A model generated the notes under the pieces. It saw nothing but the letters and a program-made list of their open reading frames with translations, searched no databases and was not told where the DNA came from. From the NCBI GenBank assembly GCA_965232575.1, contig CBDDPZ010000009.1, positions 248,001 to 312,000 on the forward strand: DNA of 64,000 bases, written 5' to 3'. Made by a program: the position numbers and the translations under genes. Position 1 is the stretch's first letter, and each line of letters starts with the position of its first letter. Below are positions 1 through 9,835 of the stretch, piece after piece. The DNA is from Bin5 sp965232575 (GTDB taxonomy: Bacteria > Chloroflexota > Anaerolineae > Caldilineales > Caldilineaceae).

Positions 1-509
1 ACGCCTGTTCGAACAACGACGCGCCGGACACCCATCGACTCAACAGCGTCGGTCGAAGCTTCCCAATCGACACACACGCGCGCCAGAAAGTCCGTCCCGG
101 GCGCGGACTGCTCGGTCATGACCTGATCGGCGCCCGGCCCATAGTACCCCACTGCCGATGACTGAATCAGTACCTTTGGGACCGTTTCAGCATCACGAAT
201 TGCGGACACAAGTGCCTGACCGGCTCTTATTCGACTTTCTCTTATTTGTTCTTTGCGTGACGGGGTCCAGCGACCGTCGGCAATGCCTGCGCCGGCAAGA
301 TTAACGATTGCATCAGATTGGGACACCAGATTGCCCCAGCCTGCCGCTGTTGCTCCGTCCCATTTTTCAAGTTGCACGCCTGTGGACGCAAAGGGCTGAT
401 GGCGTTCGGGAGACCTTGTCAAAATCGTAACTTCATACTTGCTATCGACCAAGCTGTTCGCCAGGGCCGATCCGATCAGACCCGTGCCTCCAGCAATCAT
501 GATTCTCAT
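1..509 (-). CDS. TIGR01777-type NAD-dependent epimerase (partial, C-terminus cut by window edge)
   Basis: The reading frame opens at an ATG at 509 with an AGGAGG ribosome site 5 nt upstream and runs off the left edge without a stop, giving about 169 residues. The N-terminus carries the Rossmann motif GGTGLIG (residues 7-13). Further on come an SSAVGYYG segment and a C-terminal RVVVRTG, both typical of the TIGR01777/YfcH branch of extended short-chain dehydrogenases, which are about 300 residues long. Substrate is unknown for most of this family. It lies downstream of the glgP gene on the same strand, with a gap of about 70 nt, and could be the last gene of that run. Confidence 0.85.
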   Translation of the reverse strand, partial: MRIMIAGGTGLIGSALANSLVDSKYEVTILTRSPERHQPFASTGVQLEKWDGATAAGWGNLVSQSDAIVNLAGAGIADGRWTPSRKEQIRESRIRAGQALVSAIRDAETVPKVLIQSSAVGYYGPGADQVMTEQSAPGTDFLARVCVDWEASTDAVESMGVRRVVVRTG

Positions 510-581
510 TTGAGCCTCCTTGCTCTACGTCTCTCCCTTGACACTTCTTCGTGCGACATAGTGCCGAATGCCGGCTGTCGG

Positions 582-3173
582 CTAGGCCCAGGCACTCAGG
601 CCCAATTCGAGTGGATGAATAAGGGCCGGATGATGAGGTCGCGCGCGAACACCGAAACTGTACTTACCCGTTTCTTCCGGCACGAAGATTCCTTGAAAAC
701 GGACACTGTTATCATGTGGATCGTGTCCGGATTCTTGGGGCGCGGGCATTATTGCTTGCATCGTAACCGACTGCAGAGCGACAGGCTGTTGTTGCTCCGC
801 GTTCGGCATCACCGCCTCCTCTCCATTGGGAGCAGCGAACGTAACCAGATCGACGGCTATGTCATTTGCCGACAACCTTCCCGGCCAGACCTGGGCCTCA
901 ATCTGTATTGAGTCTCCCGTTTTTGCCTGCGTGGGAGGAAGTTCCGGAACAGCGACAAAAACGGTCTGCCACTCATTGCGTACATGTTGTTTCCAGTGGG
1001 ATAGCTGACGCGCCGATTCCCCGAAGTTAGCGCTGTAGGAGCGACTGCTGTCCATCGCAGGAACATAAAGTGTTCGAGTGTACTCTGCCAGCATGCGGCG
1101 CATACTGAACTGCGGCCCGCAAGACGCTATCGCACTCCGCACGCGTCCTGTCCAGACCGACGGATGATCGTAGAACTCAGGCACGATTTCCTCTTCCAAA
1201 ATCGTGTAGAGGCTCAGGGCATCGGCCTCATCCTGCGTTTCTTCATCTTTGTACTCCCGCTCTTCGCCGATGGCCCAACCGTTTTCGGCATCGTAGCCTT
1301 CCCGCCACCAGCCATCGAGAATGCTGAAGTTGGGCGCCCCATTGATGGCTGCCTTCTGACCGCTTGTGCCGCTGGCCTCGAGAGGACGGCGAGGCGTATT
1401 CAGCCAGACATCGACACCGCCGACCAAATGACGGGCGACATTAATGTCATAGTTTTCGAGTATAGCTATTTTGCCGAAGAAGTCCCGCTCCTGGCTCAAC
1501 CGATAGATACGTTCGATCAATGCCTTGCCATAGTCGTCAGCAGGGTGGGCTTTGCCGGCGAAGACAATCTGTACCGGGCGATGAGGATCATTCAGAAGTC
1601 GTCTGAGCCGCTCTTTGTCATGAAATACGAGCGTCGCACGCTTGTAGGTAGCGAAGCGGCGGGCGAACCCCAGCGTCAGCGCCTTGGGGTCGAACACACT
1701 GTCTATCCGAGCAAGTTTCCAGTGACCCTCCCCGTGGCGTAACTGCTGCCTCTTCAGGCGCGTGCGCAGAAAGCTAACCAGCTTCTCCTTGCAGGCCTGG
1801 TGGGCCGACCGGATTTCCTCGTCAGAAACCAGTTCGATGCCTCGCCAAGCTTCTGGGCAGTCGACTTCCTCGAGCCAATTCGGGTTGAAATGACGTTCGT
1901 ATAGTGCACGCTTCTCCGGCGCCAACCAGGATTCCGTGTGTACGCCATTTGTTATATGGCTGATCGGGATCTGCTCTTCCGGCGTGCCCGGCCACAGATG
2001 CCCCCACATTTGTCTAGAAACTTTTCCGTGAAGCGCGCTCACTCCGTTGTGATAGGCGCTCAAGCGAAAAGCCAGGACGGTCATGCTGAATTCCGCTCCC
2101 CACCCATGCTCATGACGGGCCAGATCCAGAAAGCGTTCCCGATCGATGCCCATCTGACCCCAAAACTGCCAGAAGAACTTATCGACCAACTCCAGTGGAA
2201 AGGCATCATGACCGGCAGCCACGGGCGTATGGGTTGTGAATATGTTTCCCGCACGCACGATCTCTGCAGCTGCGTCGAACTCCATGCCCCCTTGGACCAA
2301 TTCTCGTATGCGTTCCAGACTGAGGAATGCGCTGTGGCCTTCGTTCATATGCCAGACTGTCGGTGCGTACCCGAGGGCCCTCAATGTACGCACACCGGCA
2401 ATGCCCAACACATATTCCTGGCTGATGCGCATTTCGCGATCCCCGCCATAGAGCCTTGCGCTGAGCTCTCTATCCTGATGGGCATTCTGCTCTACGTCGG
2501 TATCCATCAGATATAGAATCACCCGACCCACTTGAATCTTCCATACTTTGGCGTAGACAGTTCGGCCAGGGAGATCGACATGAACGACAATCGGATTGTC
2601 CTCTGCATCCACTGCCTGTGTAGCGGGCACTTCAGAGAAGTCGATTTTTTCGTAAATTGCTTCCTGACCGCCCTTGGCGTTGATCTGTTGGATGAAATAA
2701 CCTTGAGGATACAGGAAGCCGACTCCGACAAATGGCAAGCCCATATCGCTGGCCTCTTTGCAGTGATCTCCACTGAGAATTCCCAGACCTCCACTGTAGA
2801 TGGGCAGCGCTTCGTGCAGTCCGAACTCTGCACTGAAGTAGGCGATCAACTCGTTCTGTCGGCCCGGAAAATTGCGCTTGAACCAGGTGTTGGCGTCCTC
2901 TGCCATATAGGCATCAAACCGCTGAAACACAGAATTGTACCGCTGCAGGTAATCGGAATCGCCGGAAGCATCTTTCAGTCGCTGCAGCGACACGGTACGG
3001 AGAAACTTGACTGGATTCTCGCTGACCCGCTCCCACAATTCCTTGTCTATTGATTCGTAGAGATCCTGCGCATCAGGATTCCAGGTCCACCAGAGATTGT
3101 ACGCCAATTCCTGCAACCGACTGATAGCCTGCGGGAGGGGAGGATGTACGGAGATGTTACCAACTATATTCAC
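582..3173 (-). CDS. glgP: Alpha-glucan phosphorylase (GT35, short TIGR02094 type)
   Basis: An 863-residue protein that releases glucose-1-phosphate from glycogen or maltodextrin. The first 100 residues match the DUF3417 N-terminal domain (PLPQAISRLQELAYNLWWTW). The phosphorylase core holds the PLP site in EASGTSGQKAAING, with the Schiff-base lysine at about residue 607; the residue before it is Gln where Met is more usual in this branch. The start is GTG at 3173 with AGGAG 9 nt upstream. It follows zwf on the same strand after about 230 nt, linking glycogen breakdown to the oxidative pentose phosphate route. The DNA shows no frameshift or truncation. Confidence 0.95.
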   Translation of the reverse strand: MNIVGNISVHPPLPQAISRLQELAYNLWWTWNPDAQDLYESIDKELWERVSENPVKFLRTVSLQRLKDASGDSDYLQRYNSVFQRFDAYMAEDANTWFKRNFPGRQNELIAYFSAEFGLHEALPIYSGGLGILSGDHCKEASDMGLPFVGVGFLYPQGYFIQQINAKGGQEAIYEKIDFSEVPATQAVDAEDNPIVVHVDLPGRTVYAKVWKIQVGRVILYLMDTDVEQNAHQDRELSARLYGGDREMRISQEYVLGIAGVRTLRALGYAPTVWHMNEGHSAFLSLERIRELVQGGMEFDAAAEIVRAGNIFTTHTPVAAGHDAFPLELVDKFFWQFWGQMGIDRERFLDLARHEHGWGAEFSMTVLAFRLSAYHNGVSALHGKVSRQMWGHLWPGTPEEQIPISHITNGVHTESWLAPEKRALYERHFNPNWLEEVDCPEAWRGIELVSDEEIRSAHQACKEKLVSFLRTRLKRQQLRHGEGHWKLARIDSVFDPKALTLGFARRFATYKRATLVFHDKERLRRLLNDPHRPVQIVFAGKAHPADDYGKALIERIYRLSQERDFFGKIAILENYDINVARHLVGGVDVWLNTPRRPLEASGTSGQKAAINGAPNFSILDGWWREGYDAENGWAIGEEREYKDEETQDEADALSLYTILEEEIVPEFYDHPSVWTGRVRSAIASCGPQFSMRRMLAEYTRTLYVPAMDSSRSYSANFGESARQLSHWKQHVRNEWQTVFVAVPELPPTQAKTGDSIQIEAQVWPGRLSANDIAVDLVTFAAPNGEEAVMPNAEQQQPVALQSVTMQAIMPAPQESGHDPHDNSVRFQGIFVPEETGKYSFGVRARPHHPALIHPLELGLSAWA

Positions 3174-3407
3174 AACGGGATGCTCCTAGGGGAATGGTGC
3201 TCGGGCCTACGACTCACTAATGTGAATGGCCTTCTGGAGCCATTTTCCTCCATTTGGGATTGAGTTTCTGGTGCCTGGCCTCCAAACCTACGGTAAGAGC
3301 GCACTCGCGGCCCTGTATCGTGACGACCACAACCAGAATGAACTCGGCCCCGGACTCCTACTTGGGTCCTGCAACGCGACGCATTCTTCGTATGCAATTA
3401 TCGTTAT

Positions 3408-5039
3408 TCACTCAGTGACCCAGTGTTGTCCTTCCCGCTCCAGTAGTGTGTCGGCCTCTTGGGGGCCCCATGTACCCGCCGGGTAGTGGGGCAGACGGAA
3501 AGGTTTCCTGCCATTTTTCGTCAGTTCTTCCTGTATCCGCCATCCATCCAGCACCTGCGTGATTCGCTGCCATGCCAACTCCACTTCGTCTCGCCTGGTA
3601 AAGAGAGTAGAATCACCCAGGACGACATCGAGTAGAAGGCGCTGATACGCGTCCGGGGGTTCGCCGAAACTATGACCGTATGTGAACTCCAGATTGACGG
3701 GTGTAAGATTGACCGAAGGACCGGGCCGCTTGGCCAGTGTTTTGAGAGTGATTCCTTCATCCGGTTGGATGCGCATGGTCAGGACATTGCGGCTCAAACT
3801 ATCACCGTTCAGACGCAGTCCTTGAGTCGTTGCTCGGACGCCCATGTCACTCGGACTCACCGTATTATCGAATCCTTGGGTGGAATCAAATAGCAGATGA
3901 GGAGCCCGGCGGAAAGTCACAGAGATTTCAGATGCCTTTCGCGGCAGAGCCTTGCCGGTACGCAAATAGAAGGGAACGCCCTGCCAGCGCCAGTTGTCGA
4001 TTTCAAGGCGCCAGGCCACGTATGTCTCTGTAGTGGAGTCGGGAGCGACACCGTTTTCTTCGAGATAGGCAGGGACTGGGCGCGTAGCCGCCGTGCCGGC
4101 CCCGTACTGGGCGCGGACTACGTATTCCGGCACCTCTTCCGGCTGCAATGGCCGGATTGCCTGAAGCAGATTGACCTTTTGGTCACGTACGGCTTTGGCG
4201 TCAAAGGCAATCGGCGGCTCCATCGCCGTCAGGGAGACGAGCTGCAAGAGATGATTCTGCATCATGTCCCTCAGGGCGCCGGATTTCTCATAGTAACCTC
4301 CCCGACCTTCAACACCGATGCTTTCCGCCACCGTGATCTGCACATTGTCCACGTAGTTGCGGTTCCAGATCGGCTCGAAAATCCCGTTGGCAAACCGAAA
4401 CACGAGCACGTTCTGGACCGTCTCTTTACCCAGGTAATGATCAATACGATAGACCTGTTCTTCGCTAAAGACGGAAAGGACATGGTCGTTGAGTTTGTGG
4501 GCGCTCTGCAGATCGCTGCCAAAGGGCTTTTCGATTACGACGCGAGTCCAGCTGTGCCGACCGGCAGGTTCAACGAGCCCGGCAGCGCCGAGACAAGTGA
4601 TGATAGGTTCGTAGACAGACGGTGGTGTAGACAGGTAGAAGAGACGGTTGCCACCGATGTTCCACTGCTCTTCCAGCATGACGATGCGATCGCGAAGGCG
4701 CTGGAATCCTTCGGCGTCGTCATACTCACCAGCCATGTAGAAGAGACGCGGGGCAAAGGCATCCCAATCCGCACTCTGAAACTCGACTTCCGGATTCCCC
4801 AACATGCTGGTTCGAGCGCGCTGGCGCAATTCCTCGTCGCTTAAGGGTGAACGCGCGTAACCAAGAATGACAAAATTGGGAGGCAATAGCCTCTGTTGAG
4901 AAAGTCTGTAGATCGCCGGCAGAAGCTTGCGGTTTGCCAGGTCGCCGGAAGCGCCAAATATCACCATCAGTGCCGGTGACGAAACCTGAAACTGCTCGTG
5001 AATGTTCGGGGCTTCTTCCAGAATGATTCCTTCACTCAT
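3408..5039 (-). CDS. zwf: Glucose-6-phosphate 1-dehydrogenase
   Basis: A 543-residue enzyme of the oxidative pentose phosphate pathway, making 6-phosphogluconolactone and NAD(P)H. The nucleotide-binding motif GASGDLANRK starts at residue 29, and the family active-site stretch RIDHYLGKETVQN is present near residue 200. It is slightly longer than the usual 480-510 residues because of an N-terminal extension of about 20 residues. The ATG at 5039 has GAGAGG 9 nt upstream. No gnd or pgl is adjacent, so the pathway partners are elsewhere or a phosphoglucomutase/glycogen link is the local theme. Confidence 0.96.
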   Translation of the reverse strand: MSEGIILEEAPNIHEQFQVSSPALMVIFGASGDLANRKLLPAIYRLSQQRLLPPNFVILGYARSPLSDEELRQRARTSMLGNPEVEFQSADWDAFAPRLFYMAGEYDDAEGFQRLRDRIVMLEEQWNIGGNRLFYLSTPPSVYEPIITCLGAAGLVEPAGRHSWTRVVIEKPFGSDLQSAHKLNDHVLSVFSEEQVYRIDHYLGKETVQNVLVFRFANGIFEPIWNRNYVDNVQITVAESIGVEGRGGYYEKSGALRDMMQNHLLQLVSLTAMEPPIAFDAKAVRDQKVNLLQAIRPLQPEEVPEYVVRAQYGAGTAATRPVPAYLEENGVAPDSTTETYVAWRLEIDNWRWQGVPFYLRTGKALPRKASEISVTFRRAPHLLFDSTQGFDNTVSPSDMGVRATTQGLRLNGDSLSRNVLTMRIQPDEGITLKTLAKRPGPSVNLTPVNLEFTYGHSFGEPPDAYQRLLLDVVLGDSTLFTRRDEVELAWQRITQVLDGWRIQEELTKNGRKPFRLPHYPAGTWGPQEADTLLEREGQHWVTE

Positions 5040-5110
5040 TGTCAGTCGCCTCTCGCCTTAGTTCCAGTTGCGTAGTATATAGGGGTTGGTTGCAATTGTG
5101 CGATGGACCA

Positions 5111-6178
5111 TCAGTTCTTGCGCGGATATGCGACTACAGGCGAACGTACAGCCACCTGCAGCGGCAAATCTGGCACGTAGGCATCAGATGGCCCCAAACG
5201 CGCCGTGAGATATGTGCCTGTTGGGAGTTGCACCGTTATCAATTGGTCGTGGCCGAAAAAAAGTGAGTGCCTTACTCGGGCCGCGGGGAGACCGGGCTGC
5301 GCGGCAAGGAGCTCGATACTCTCCGGCCGAAGTAATATGTCCACGGGACCGCGAATCTGCTTCCGTGCGGCCAGTATTCCTAATTCACACTCAATGGTGT
5401 CCCCCTGCCCGACCCCGGGTAAAAAATTCGCATCGCCGATGAACTCAGCTACTGATCGAGTTACAGGGTTTGTGTACAGTTCGTGTGGAGAGGCTACCTG
5501 TTTAACGCTACCGTTCAGCATGACCGCGACTCGATCCACCAGACTCAGCGCTTCCTCCTGATCATGTGTAACGAAAATCGCAGTTGTTTTGGCGGCGTGA
5601 AGAATCTCGCCCACTTCTGCGCGCACGCGTGCGCGCAGGCCGGCGTCCAGATTACTGAAAGGTTCGTCCAACAGGATTAAGGCTGGTTTCGGGGCCAGTG
5701 CCCTCGCTAGGGCGACTCTCTGTTGCTGACCACCGCTCAGTTCATGCGGCATCCGCCTTTCCAGGCCTGCCAACCCCGTCAGTTCCAGGATTTCCCCCGT
5801 GCGCGCTTTTTTGTCGGCTGCCACCATGCGGCGCAACCCGAACTCAATGTTGGCTTGAACATTGACATGAGGGAACAGGGCATATTCCTGGAAAACCATG
5901 CCGACGCGACGCCTTTCGGGCTGTACGTGGACCGCGTTACCGGCCACTAACGCGCCGTCAATCTCTATGGCGCCGGCGTCTACGCGTTCAAACCCGGCAA
6001 TGAGCCGAAGCGTCGTCGTTTTTCCACACCCGGAAGGACCCAGGAGGGCAATAAACTCGCCCCGATCAACCGTCAACGAAACGTCATTGACTGCCAAGAC
6101 GGTGGCTTCACGAGTGCGGAACTGTTTGGAAACGTCTTGCAGGTGAAGGCCCAGTGGCTTCTGTTCCAGTCGACTCAC
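5111..6178 (-). CDS. ABC importer ATPase, FbpC/PotA type
   Basis: A 355-residue cytoplasmic ATPase. Walker A is GPSGCGKTT at residues 47-55, the signature is LSGGQQQR, Walker B is LILLDEPFSNLD, and the H-loop histidine is in FVTHDQEEAL. The last 110 residues resemble the TOBE-type regulatory region of iron(III), spermidine and thiosulfate importers. The start is GTG at 6178, with only a weak ribosome site. It follows the double permease gene after 38 nt and must power it. The ferric-ion assignment comes from the FbpB-like partner; other substrates of this family, such as thiamine or sulfate, are not excluded. Confidence 0.88.
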   Translation of the reverse strand: MSRLEQKPLGLHLQDVSKQFRTREATVLAVNDVSLTVDRGEFIALLGPSGCGKTTTLRLIAGFERVDAGAIEIDGALVAGNAVHVQPERRRVGMVFQEYALFPHVNVQANIEFGLRRMVAADKKARTGEILELTGLAGLERRMPHELSGGQQQRVALARALAPKPALILLDEPFSNLDAGLRARVRAEVGEILHAAKTTAIFVTHDQEEALSLVDRVAVMLNGSVKQVASPHELYTNPVTRSVAEFIGDANFLPGVGQGDTIECELGILAARKQIRGPVDILLRPESIELLAAQPGLPAARVRHSLFFGHDQLITVQLPTGTYLTARLGPSDAYVPDLPLQVAVRSPVVAYPRKN

Positions 6179-6216
6179 AGCGCGAATGAACGGTGTTCAG
6201 CGGCCGGTGCTATACG

Positions 6217-7920
6217 CTAGCCGCTAACCACTTCCCTTTCCTCCTGCATGAGCACAAGAAAGATGCTGAACGCTGACATTGCTAAAAGAATAAGTGCAGG
6301 CGCGGCCGCCCGGGCAAAAAATGCTTCGTCCGTAGCCGACCAGATCTGCGTCGCCAATGTCGAGAATCCTGTCGGACTCAAGAGCAGAGTCGCCGGCAAC
6401 TCCTTCACGGTCGTCAAAAAAACGAGAGCCATCCCTGCCAAAACGCCTGGGCGCACGATAGGGGCAGTGATCCGCCTGAAGACGGCGCGGTTTCCCAATC
6501 CCAGGCTGCGCCCTGCTTCCTCCAGTCGTGGATTCATTTGGAGTAGACTAATCTGCATAGCCCCCATGGCCTGGGGCAAGAAGCGGACGACATAGGCGAA
6601 CACCAGCATCCACAGGGTCTGGTAAAGCCACGGCGCAAAATTCGCTCCGAAAAATACCAAGCTCAGCGCGATAACGATTCCCGGCAATCCGTATCCCAGA
6701 TACACGGCCCTCGCCGCAAAGGACATCAGTCGCCCCCCCATCCTGACAGCGGCATAGGCGACGGGCAGCCCCAGAATTGCTGCGGCAACCGCGGCCAAGG
6801 CGCCGGCGCGGAAACTGTTGAGCGTCGCTGCCCAGACCGGCGCAAGAGATTCGCCAGATGCCAGACCACGCAGCAACCAGTAGAGAATCACGCCAGTAGG
6901 CAGGACCAGAGCGGCCATCACAACGGCGCCGCAGAAGGCAAGCGCCGGCCACTTGCGACGGGCAAGTTCAATTCGTTTGCGCGGCGCGACCACACCGGCA
7001 CTACTGCGGTAGTAGCGTGGACGTCCCCGCCCTCTGCTGTTTCTTTCAAACAGCAGTAGTATAATCGTAATCACGATCAGCGCCAATGACAGGAGTGAGG
7101 CAACATTTCGATCGAAGCTGCTCAGATACTGAACGTAGATTGCCCGCGTAAAACTGTTGAAGCGCAGTAGCGAGACCGCGCCGAAATCGCTGAGCGTGTA
7201 CAGGGCCACCAGCAGCCCGCCCGCCGTGATGGCCGGCCGCAGATTGGGCAATGTCACTTTCAGAAATGTCTGCAATCCATTGTACCCCAGCGAACGCGCG
7301 GCTTCTTCGAGCGACGGATCGAACCTGTGCAGCGCGGCGCGAATACTCATGAAGATATAGGGATAGGTAAAGAGCGTCAAGACCCACAGCGCGCCGGTGA
7401 ACCCGTAGATTGACGGCAGCCGCTCCACACCAAAAGGGGACAGGAGTTCTTGCAAGGCGCCTCTCGGCCCGAACATGGCAATCAAGGTGAACCCGCCGAC
7501 ATAACTTGGGATCACCAGAGGCATCATTGCCAGTACCGTCCAGATTCTCCAACCCGGCAGGTCGGTCCTTTCGGTCAGCCAGGCAAATGGCAGAGCCAGC
7601 GTGAGTGACAACGTGGTGACGCTGCATGTCAAGAGGAGGCTGTTCCACATTATCTGCAGAAGTCGAGTCCTGCTGAGAAGACCCGAGATTTCTGTCCAGC
7701 CGACGCCTGCCGCCCTATAGACCAGGTAGACAAGCGGCAACATCATTGCGAGTGCGATCAGCAGGACTGTTGCCTTGAACAGAGCGCCGACGTATCTGTG
7801 AACCGCCAGACGCATCGCATCGCTGGCATGATCGACGGGCCCGGATGAATAGACACTGCGCAGGACCTGAAAGGCAATGCTCCTCCTGGGCGGCGTGGAC
7901 GTCTCGCTCTCGCTGCTCAT
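6217..7920 (-). CDS. ABC importer permease, FbpB-type double permease
   Basis: A 567-residue membrane protein with about twelve hydrophobic segments in two homologous halves. Each half has an EAA loop: EEAARSLGYNGLQTFLKVTLP in the first and EEAGRSLGLGNRAVFRRITAP in the second. Such single-chain double permeases are typical of ferric (FbpB) and thiamine (ThiP) importers. Its ATG directly abuts the TAG stop of the upstream small membrane protein, so the two are likely translated together. No substrate-binding protein gene is found next to it in this window, which leaves the substrate open. Confidence 0.9.
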   Translation of the reverse strand: MSSESETSTPPRRSIAFQVLRSVYSSGPVDHASDAMRLAVHRYVGALFKATVLLIALAMMLPLVYLVYRAAGVGWTEISGLLSRTRLLQIMWNSLLLTCSVTTLSLTLALPFAWLTERTDLPGWRIWTVLAMMPLVIPSYVGGFTLIAMFGPRGALQELLSPFGVERLPSIYGFTGALWVLTLFTYPYIFMSIRAALHRFDPSLEEAARSLGYNGLQTFLKVTLPNLRPAITAGGLLVALYTLSDFGAVSLLRFNSFTRAIYVQYLSSFDRNVASLLSLALIVITIILLLFERNSRGRGRPRYYRSSAGVVAPRKRIELARRKWPALAFCGAVVMAALVLPTGVILYWLLRGLASGESLAPVWAATLNSFRAGALAAVAAAILGLPVAYAAVRMGGRLMSFAARAVYLGYGLPGIVIALSLVFFGANFAPWLYQTLWMLVFAYVVRFLPQAMGAMQISLLQMNPRLEEAGRSLGLGNRAVFRRITAPIVRPGVLAGMALVFLTTVKELPATLLLSPTGFSTLATQIWSATDEAFFARAAAPALILLAMSAFSIFLVLMQEEREVVSG

Positions 7921-8427
7921 CTATTCCTGGACCTCGCTCATTGCAGAGATGTTACCCTCCTCGTTCCTGCTAATGGTAAATCCATACCTCTGCTTGATTG
8001 ACGGCCAGAAAAGCCAGACAAGTCCTATCGCCGGCTGTACGAGGGGAAAATAGCCGTAGTCAGCGCCAAAGTGGCGCCAGACGGTTCGGCCAATGAATTC
8101 GGGGATGATGAGGCTAAGTGATCCTACAACGAGTGTAAGCGCTGTCTCGAAGACCAGAACACCGACGGAGAGGCGCCATGCCCAACGTACGCGGTAGGCG
8201 AAACCGACAGTCGCGGTCAGGTAGCAGATCGCGGCTACAAGGCTCAGAGTCGGAGCCAGATAGTTGACGACGCCTTCTTTCAGCAATAGCTGAAACAAAG
8301 CCCGGACGCCTGTGGACAGGGCCAGAAGGGGATATGAAACTGTAAGAATATAGCCAAAGATGGTCACCAACTCCGCTGAGCTGGACTTTTGCTCCGCTTG
8401 GCCGGACCCGGTTCGCGTTCTGGTCAT
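7921..8427 (-). CDS. Small four-helix membrane protein of unknown function
   Basis: A 168-residue protein with four hydrophobic segments, at about residues 22-45, 52-80, 83-108 and 120-142, and a polar C-terminal tail. No domain is recognised. Its stop abuts the start of the FbpB-type permease, so it is the first gene of the transporter unit seen here and may be an accessory subunit. The ATG at 8427 has no strong ribosome site. It sits where a substrate-binding protein gene would normally lie, but it has no signal peptide plus soluble domain and cannot be that protein. Confidence 0.7.
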   Translation of the reverse strand: MTRTRTGSGQAEQKSSSAELVTIFGYILTVSYPLLALSTGVRALFQLLLKEGVVNYLAPTLSLVAAICYLTATVGFAYRVRWAWRLSVGVLVFETALTLVVGSLSLIIPEFIGRTVWRHFGADYGYFPLVQPAIGLVWLFWPSIKQRYGFTISRNEEGNISAMSEVQE

Positions 8428-8471
8428 ACAACCAGTCTTTAGTGCGGTGCGAATGGCGCTGCGCTGCGCTC

Positions 8472-9098
8472 CTATCCCTTATTCACCATCCACTCTTCTA
8501 TTATTGCCCTGGCCTCACTATAGTTGCGGACTACCGGCAGATTGGGGTGGTCGTCAATTACGTTGTCCGGCGGATCAAAGAGCACGCCGGTGTCAGCTCT
8601 TTCGAGCATGTCAATGTCGTTGTACGAATCGCCCATCGCCATGGTCTGGAATTGGAGATCGCGAAAAGCTGAGATGGCTTTGCGCTTAGATTGGTCCAGG
8701 CGCAGGCGATAGCCGGTGATGGCGCCGTCTGCATCAACTTCCAAGGAGTGACAGAATATGGTCGGAAAGCCGAGTTTGGCCATCAAAGGTTGGGCAAACT
8801 CGTAAAAGGTGTCGGAAAGAATGACGAACTGCGTGCGAGCGCGAATCCAATCGACGAAGTTTTCTGCGCCAGGAATCGGGTCGATGGTTGCTATGACATC
8901 CTGAATGTCCTGCAGACGCAGATCCCGTTCCTTCAGGATTTTCAGCCTCATCTGCATCAGCTGATCGTAATCCGATATATCGCGGGTTGTCAGCCGCAAC
9001 TGCTCAATGCCGGTCTTTTCGGCAAAGGCGATCCAAATTTCAGGGACAAGAACGCCCTCAAGATCGCTCGCGAAGAGCCGGGGTCGTAGATCAGGCAA
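8472..9098 (-). CDS. thrH: ThrH-like HAD phosphatase (phosphoserine phosphatase / phosphoserine:homoserine phosphotransferase)
   Basis: About 208 residues. HAD motif I is degenerate as FASDLEGVLVPEIWIAF, matching Pseudomonas ThrH, which has DLEGVLVPEIW. Motif II is VILSDTFYEF, the conserved lysine lies in LDQSKRKAISAF, and motif III is AMGDSYNDIDML. ThrH can remove phosphate from phosphoserine and pass it to homoserine. A longer frame opens at a TTG at 9113. The TTG at 9098 is preferred because GAGAGGAG lies 5 nt before it. The upstream phosphatase gene ends at 9110, so this ribosome site overlaps its stop and the two are probably coupled. Confidence 0.88.
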   Translation of the reverse strand: MPDLRPRLFASDLEGVLVPEIWIAFAEKTGIEQLRLTTRDISDYDQLMQMRLKILKERDLRLQDIQDVIATIDPIPGAENFVDWIRARTQFVILSDTFYEFAQPLMAKLGFPTIFCHSLEVDADGAITGYRLRLDQSKRKAISAFRDLQFQTMAMGDSYNDIDMLERADTGVLFDPPDNVIDDHPNLPVVRNYSEARAIIEEWMVNKG

Positions 9099-9109
9099 TA
9101 TGACTCCTC

Positions 9110-9835
9110 TCAATAGGTCAAGTCGTTGTCTGCCAGATGGTCGATACGGTTCGTATAGCGAACAGTGACGACCATACTGTTGTCGGTTCTCGAAGGCGTA
9201 AAGTCTACTCGAGTGATACCGGTATTGTGGTGGTTGAAATAGATTTCGTTGCCAGGCAGCCGGCCTAAGAGCGCTTTGAGAAGACTGTCCAAAAAGGTGC
9301 CGTGGCTGACTGCGGCGATTCCTTCATCTTCCTCTGAATCTTTGGCCATCTGATGCAGAGCCTCGGCTACCCGGACTGCGCGGGCATGGCAGGAAGCTCG
9401 ATCTTCCTCCCCTCCTTGCCACCAGCCACATTCACCGACACCTTTTAGCCGAAAGCCAGGGAACTTCTGGCTCATTTCAGCCCTGCTAAGGCCGGGAAAG
9501 CCGACAGCTTCCGCGTTGGCGCCAGGTCGGAGGAATACGCCGCCGTGTTCGTGCAGGTCCAGCCAAACAGACGGAGAATGGCCAAGAGCGTCGGCAACCG
9601 GTTGGATAGTCTGCATCGTGCGCAGCATAGGGCTGCAGTAAAGGCGAGAGAGCGCCACGTCGCCGATATAGGTTCCCAGCCGGTTCGCCTGTTTCTCTCC
9701 CATCTCCGTCAATGGAGGTTCGGCGACTCGCTGCTTCATGTAGGTTTCGTAGGGGAAGGGCCCGGGCCGCTCCTTCAACTGGTCGGCAAGCAGATTGTTG
9801 GCTGACTGTCCGTGACGGATTAGATATAAAATCAT
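9110..9835 (-). CDS. Histidine phosphatase (phosphoglycerate mutase-like)
   Basis: A 241-residue protein of the histidine phosphatase superfamily. The catalytic motif LIRHGQSANN is at residues 4-13, and the second catalytic histidine is in AAVSHGTFLDSLL. A longer frame begins at 9937, but its first 34 residues are low-complexity and unlike the family, so the ATG at 9835 is chosen. The family covers mutases, broad phosphatases and cobalamin or sugar-phosphate phosphatases, and the sequence does not decide between them. It is the first gene of a minus-strand run that continues to thrH. Confidence 0.85.
   Translation of the reverse strand: MILYLIRHGQSANNLLADQLKERPGPFPYETYMKQRVAEPPLTEMGEKQANRLGTYIGDVALSRLYCSPMLRTMQTIQPVADALGHSPSVWLDLHEHGGVFLRPGANAEAVGFPGLSRAEMSQKFPGFRLKGVGECGWWQGGEEDRASCHARAVRVAEALHQMAKDSEEDEGIAAVSHGTFLDSLLKALLGRLPGNEIYFNHHNTGITRVDFTPSRTDNSMVVTVRYTNRIDHLADNDLTY

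Noticed and set aside
3170..3397. A 75-codon minus-strand frame between glgP and zwf
   Set aside because: It is Arg/Gly/Ser-rich and has no start signal; another frame there lacks a start codon altogether.
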